This document shows positions 32,477 to 32,565 of a DNA stretch of 32,565 nucleotides, in pieces. Position 1 is the first letter of the stretch; each line of letters opens with the position of its first letter. Origin of the DNA: Crocinitomicaceae bacterium (GTDB taxonomy: Bacteria > Bacteroidota > Bacteroidia > Flavobacteriales_D > Crocinitomicaceae). Below the pieces are notes generated by a model. That model was not told the DNA's origin, searched no databases, and saw nothing but the letters and a program-made list of their open reading frames with translations. The position numbers and the translations under genes were made by a program. The stretch spans positions 1 through 32,565 of the forward strand of contig JAURNL010000110.1 of NCBI GenBank assembly GCA_030830205.1, written 5' to 3'.

Positions 32477-32549
32477 TCGGGATGACAGGACTTGAACCTG
32501 CGACTTCTCGCCCCCCAGACGAGTACTCTACCAACTGAGCTACATCCCG
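32477..32549 (-). tRNA. tRNA-Pro (anticodon GGG)
   Basis: Folded on the minus strand it gives a 73-nt cloverleaf: acceptor CGGGATG paired with CATCCCG, discriminator A73 (complement of 32477), D arm with AGTTGGTA, anticodon stem CTCGT/GCGAG around the loop CTGGGGG (anticodon GGG), and T arm GCAGG-TTCAAGT-CCTGT. CCA is not encoded; the next bases are CTT. The 3' end lies one base from the stop of the DUF2721 gene. Confidence 0.95.
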
Positions 32550-32565
32550 ATAAAATAAGCATAAA

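Noticed and set aside
1-32565. CRISPR arrays, insertion sequences, prophage or defence island
   Set aside because: I saw no regularly spaced repeats, transposase, integrase, terminal repeats or recognisable defence proteins, and the genes are typical chromosomal core and accessory envelope genes.

Overview
The window reads as an ordinary, gene-dense stretch of a Bacteroidota chromosome, most likely from a Flavobacteriales-type organism (Crocinitomicaceae/Cryomorphaceae-like is a guess). The signs are a type IX secretion (T9SS) type B cargo protein, DUF4175 and DUF4403 proteins, an IDH1-like NADP isocitrate dehydrogenase, a FecA-like TonB receptor, start codons preceded by A-rich sequence rather than Shine-Dalgarno motifs, repeated TAnnTTTG -7 promoter boxes, and a tRNA without an encoded CCA. 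I see no insertion sequence, phage gene, integrase, CRISPR array or rRNA, and no clear sign of recent transfer.

Layout. 1-3643 (minus): DUF4175 membrane/coiled-coil protein followed by an RsbW-like ATP-binding protein cut by the window edge. 3677-4189: a 513-bp AT-rich divergent spacer with a perfect 14-bp inverted repeat. 4190-4618 (plus): rpiB. 4615-7658 (minus): a three-gene envelope operon (secreted 179-aa protein, DUF4403 lipoprotein, OmpA-like protein) that begins directly at the terminator of icd. 7686-10386 (minus): two TCA-cycle enzymes, icd and fumC. 10452-10607 (plus): a 51-aa membrane protein with its own promoter and terminator. 10644-12547: bestrophin-type channel and tryptophan 2,3-dioxygenase, divergent. 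12553-16645 (minus): an orphan peptide-type solute-binding protein and a T9SS cargo protein. 16764-24923 (plus): M20 dipeptidase, LEA2-like lipoprotein and polA, tightly coupled, then rseP and paaZ. 24920-29886 (minus): MMPL/RND transporter and TonB receptor. 30019-32549: LysE exporter, CapA-family protein, DUF2721 protein and tRNA-Pro(GGG).

Most genes are metabolic, replication or envelope housekeeping functions. Three convergent pairs overlap at their stop codons (4, 4 and 15 bp), and three genes in the polA operon are joined by ATGA or TAATG junctions, so the region is compact. I found no convincing new multi-gene defence or mobile system. The points most worth a second look are the 513-bp spacer with its symmetrical repeats, the 51-aa protein, the uncharacterised envelope operon that starts on a terminator, an OmpA domain with an altered ligand-binding Asp, and an operator-like palindrome between the TonB receptor and LysE genes. 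In three genes the most upstream TTG start lies inside, or beside, a promoter -7 box, so a downstream ATG was chosen.
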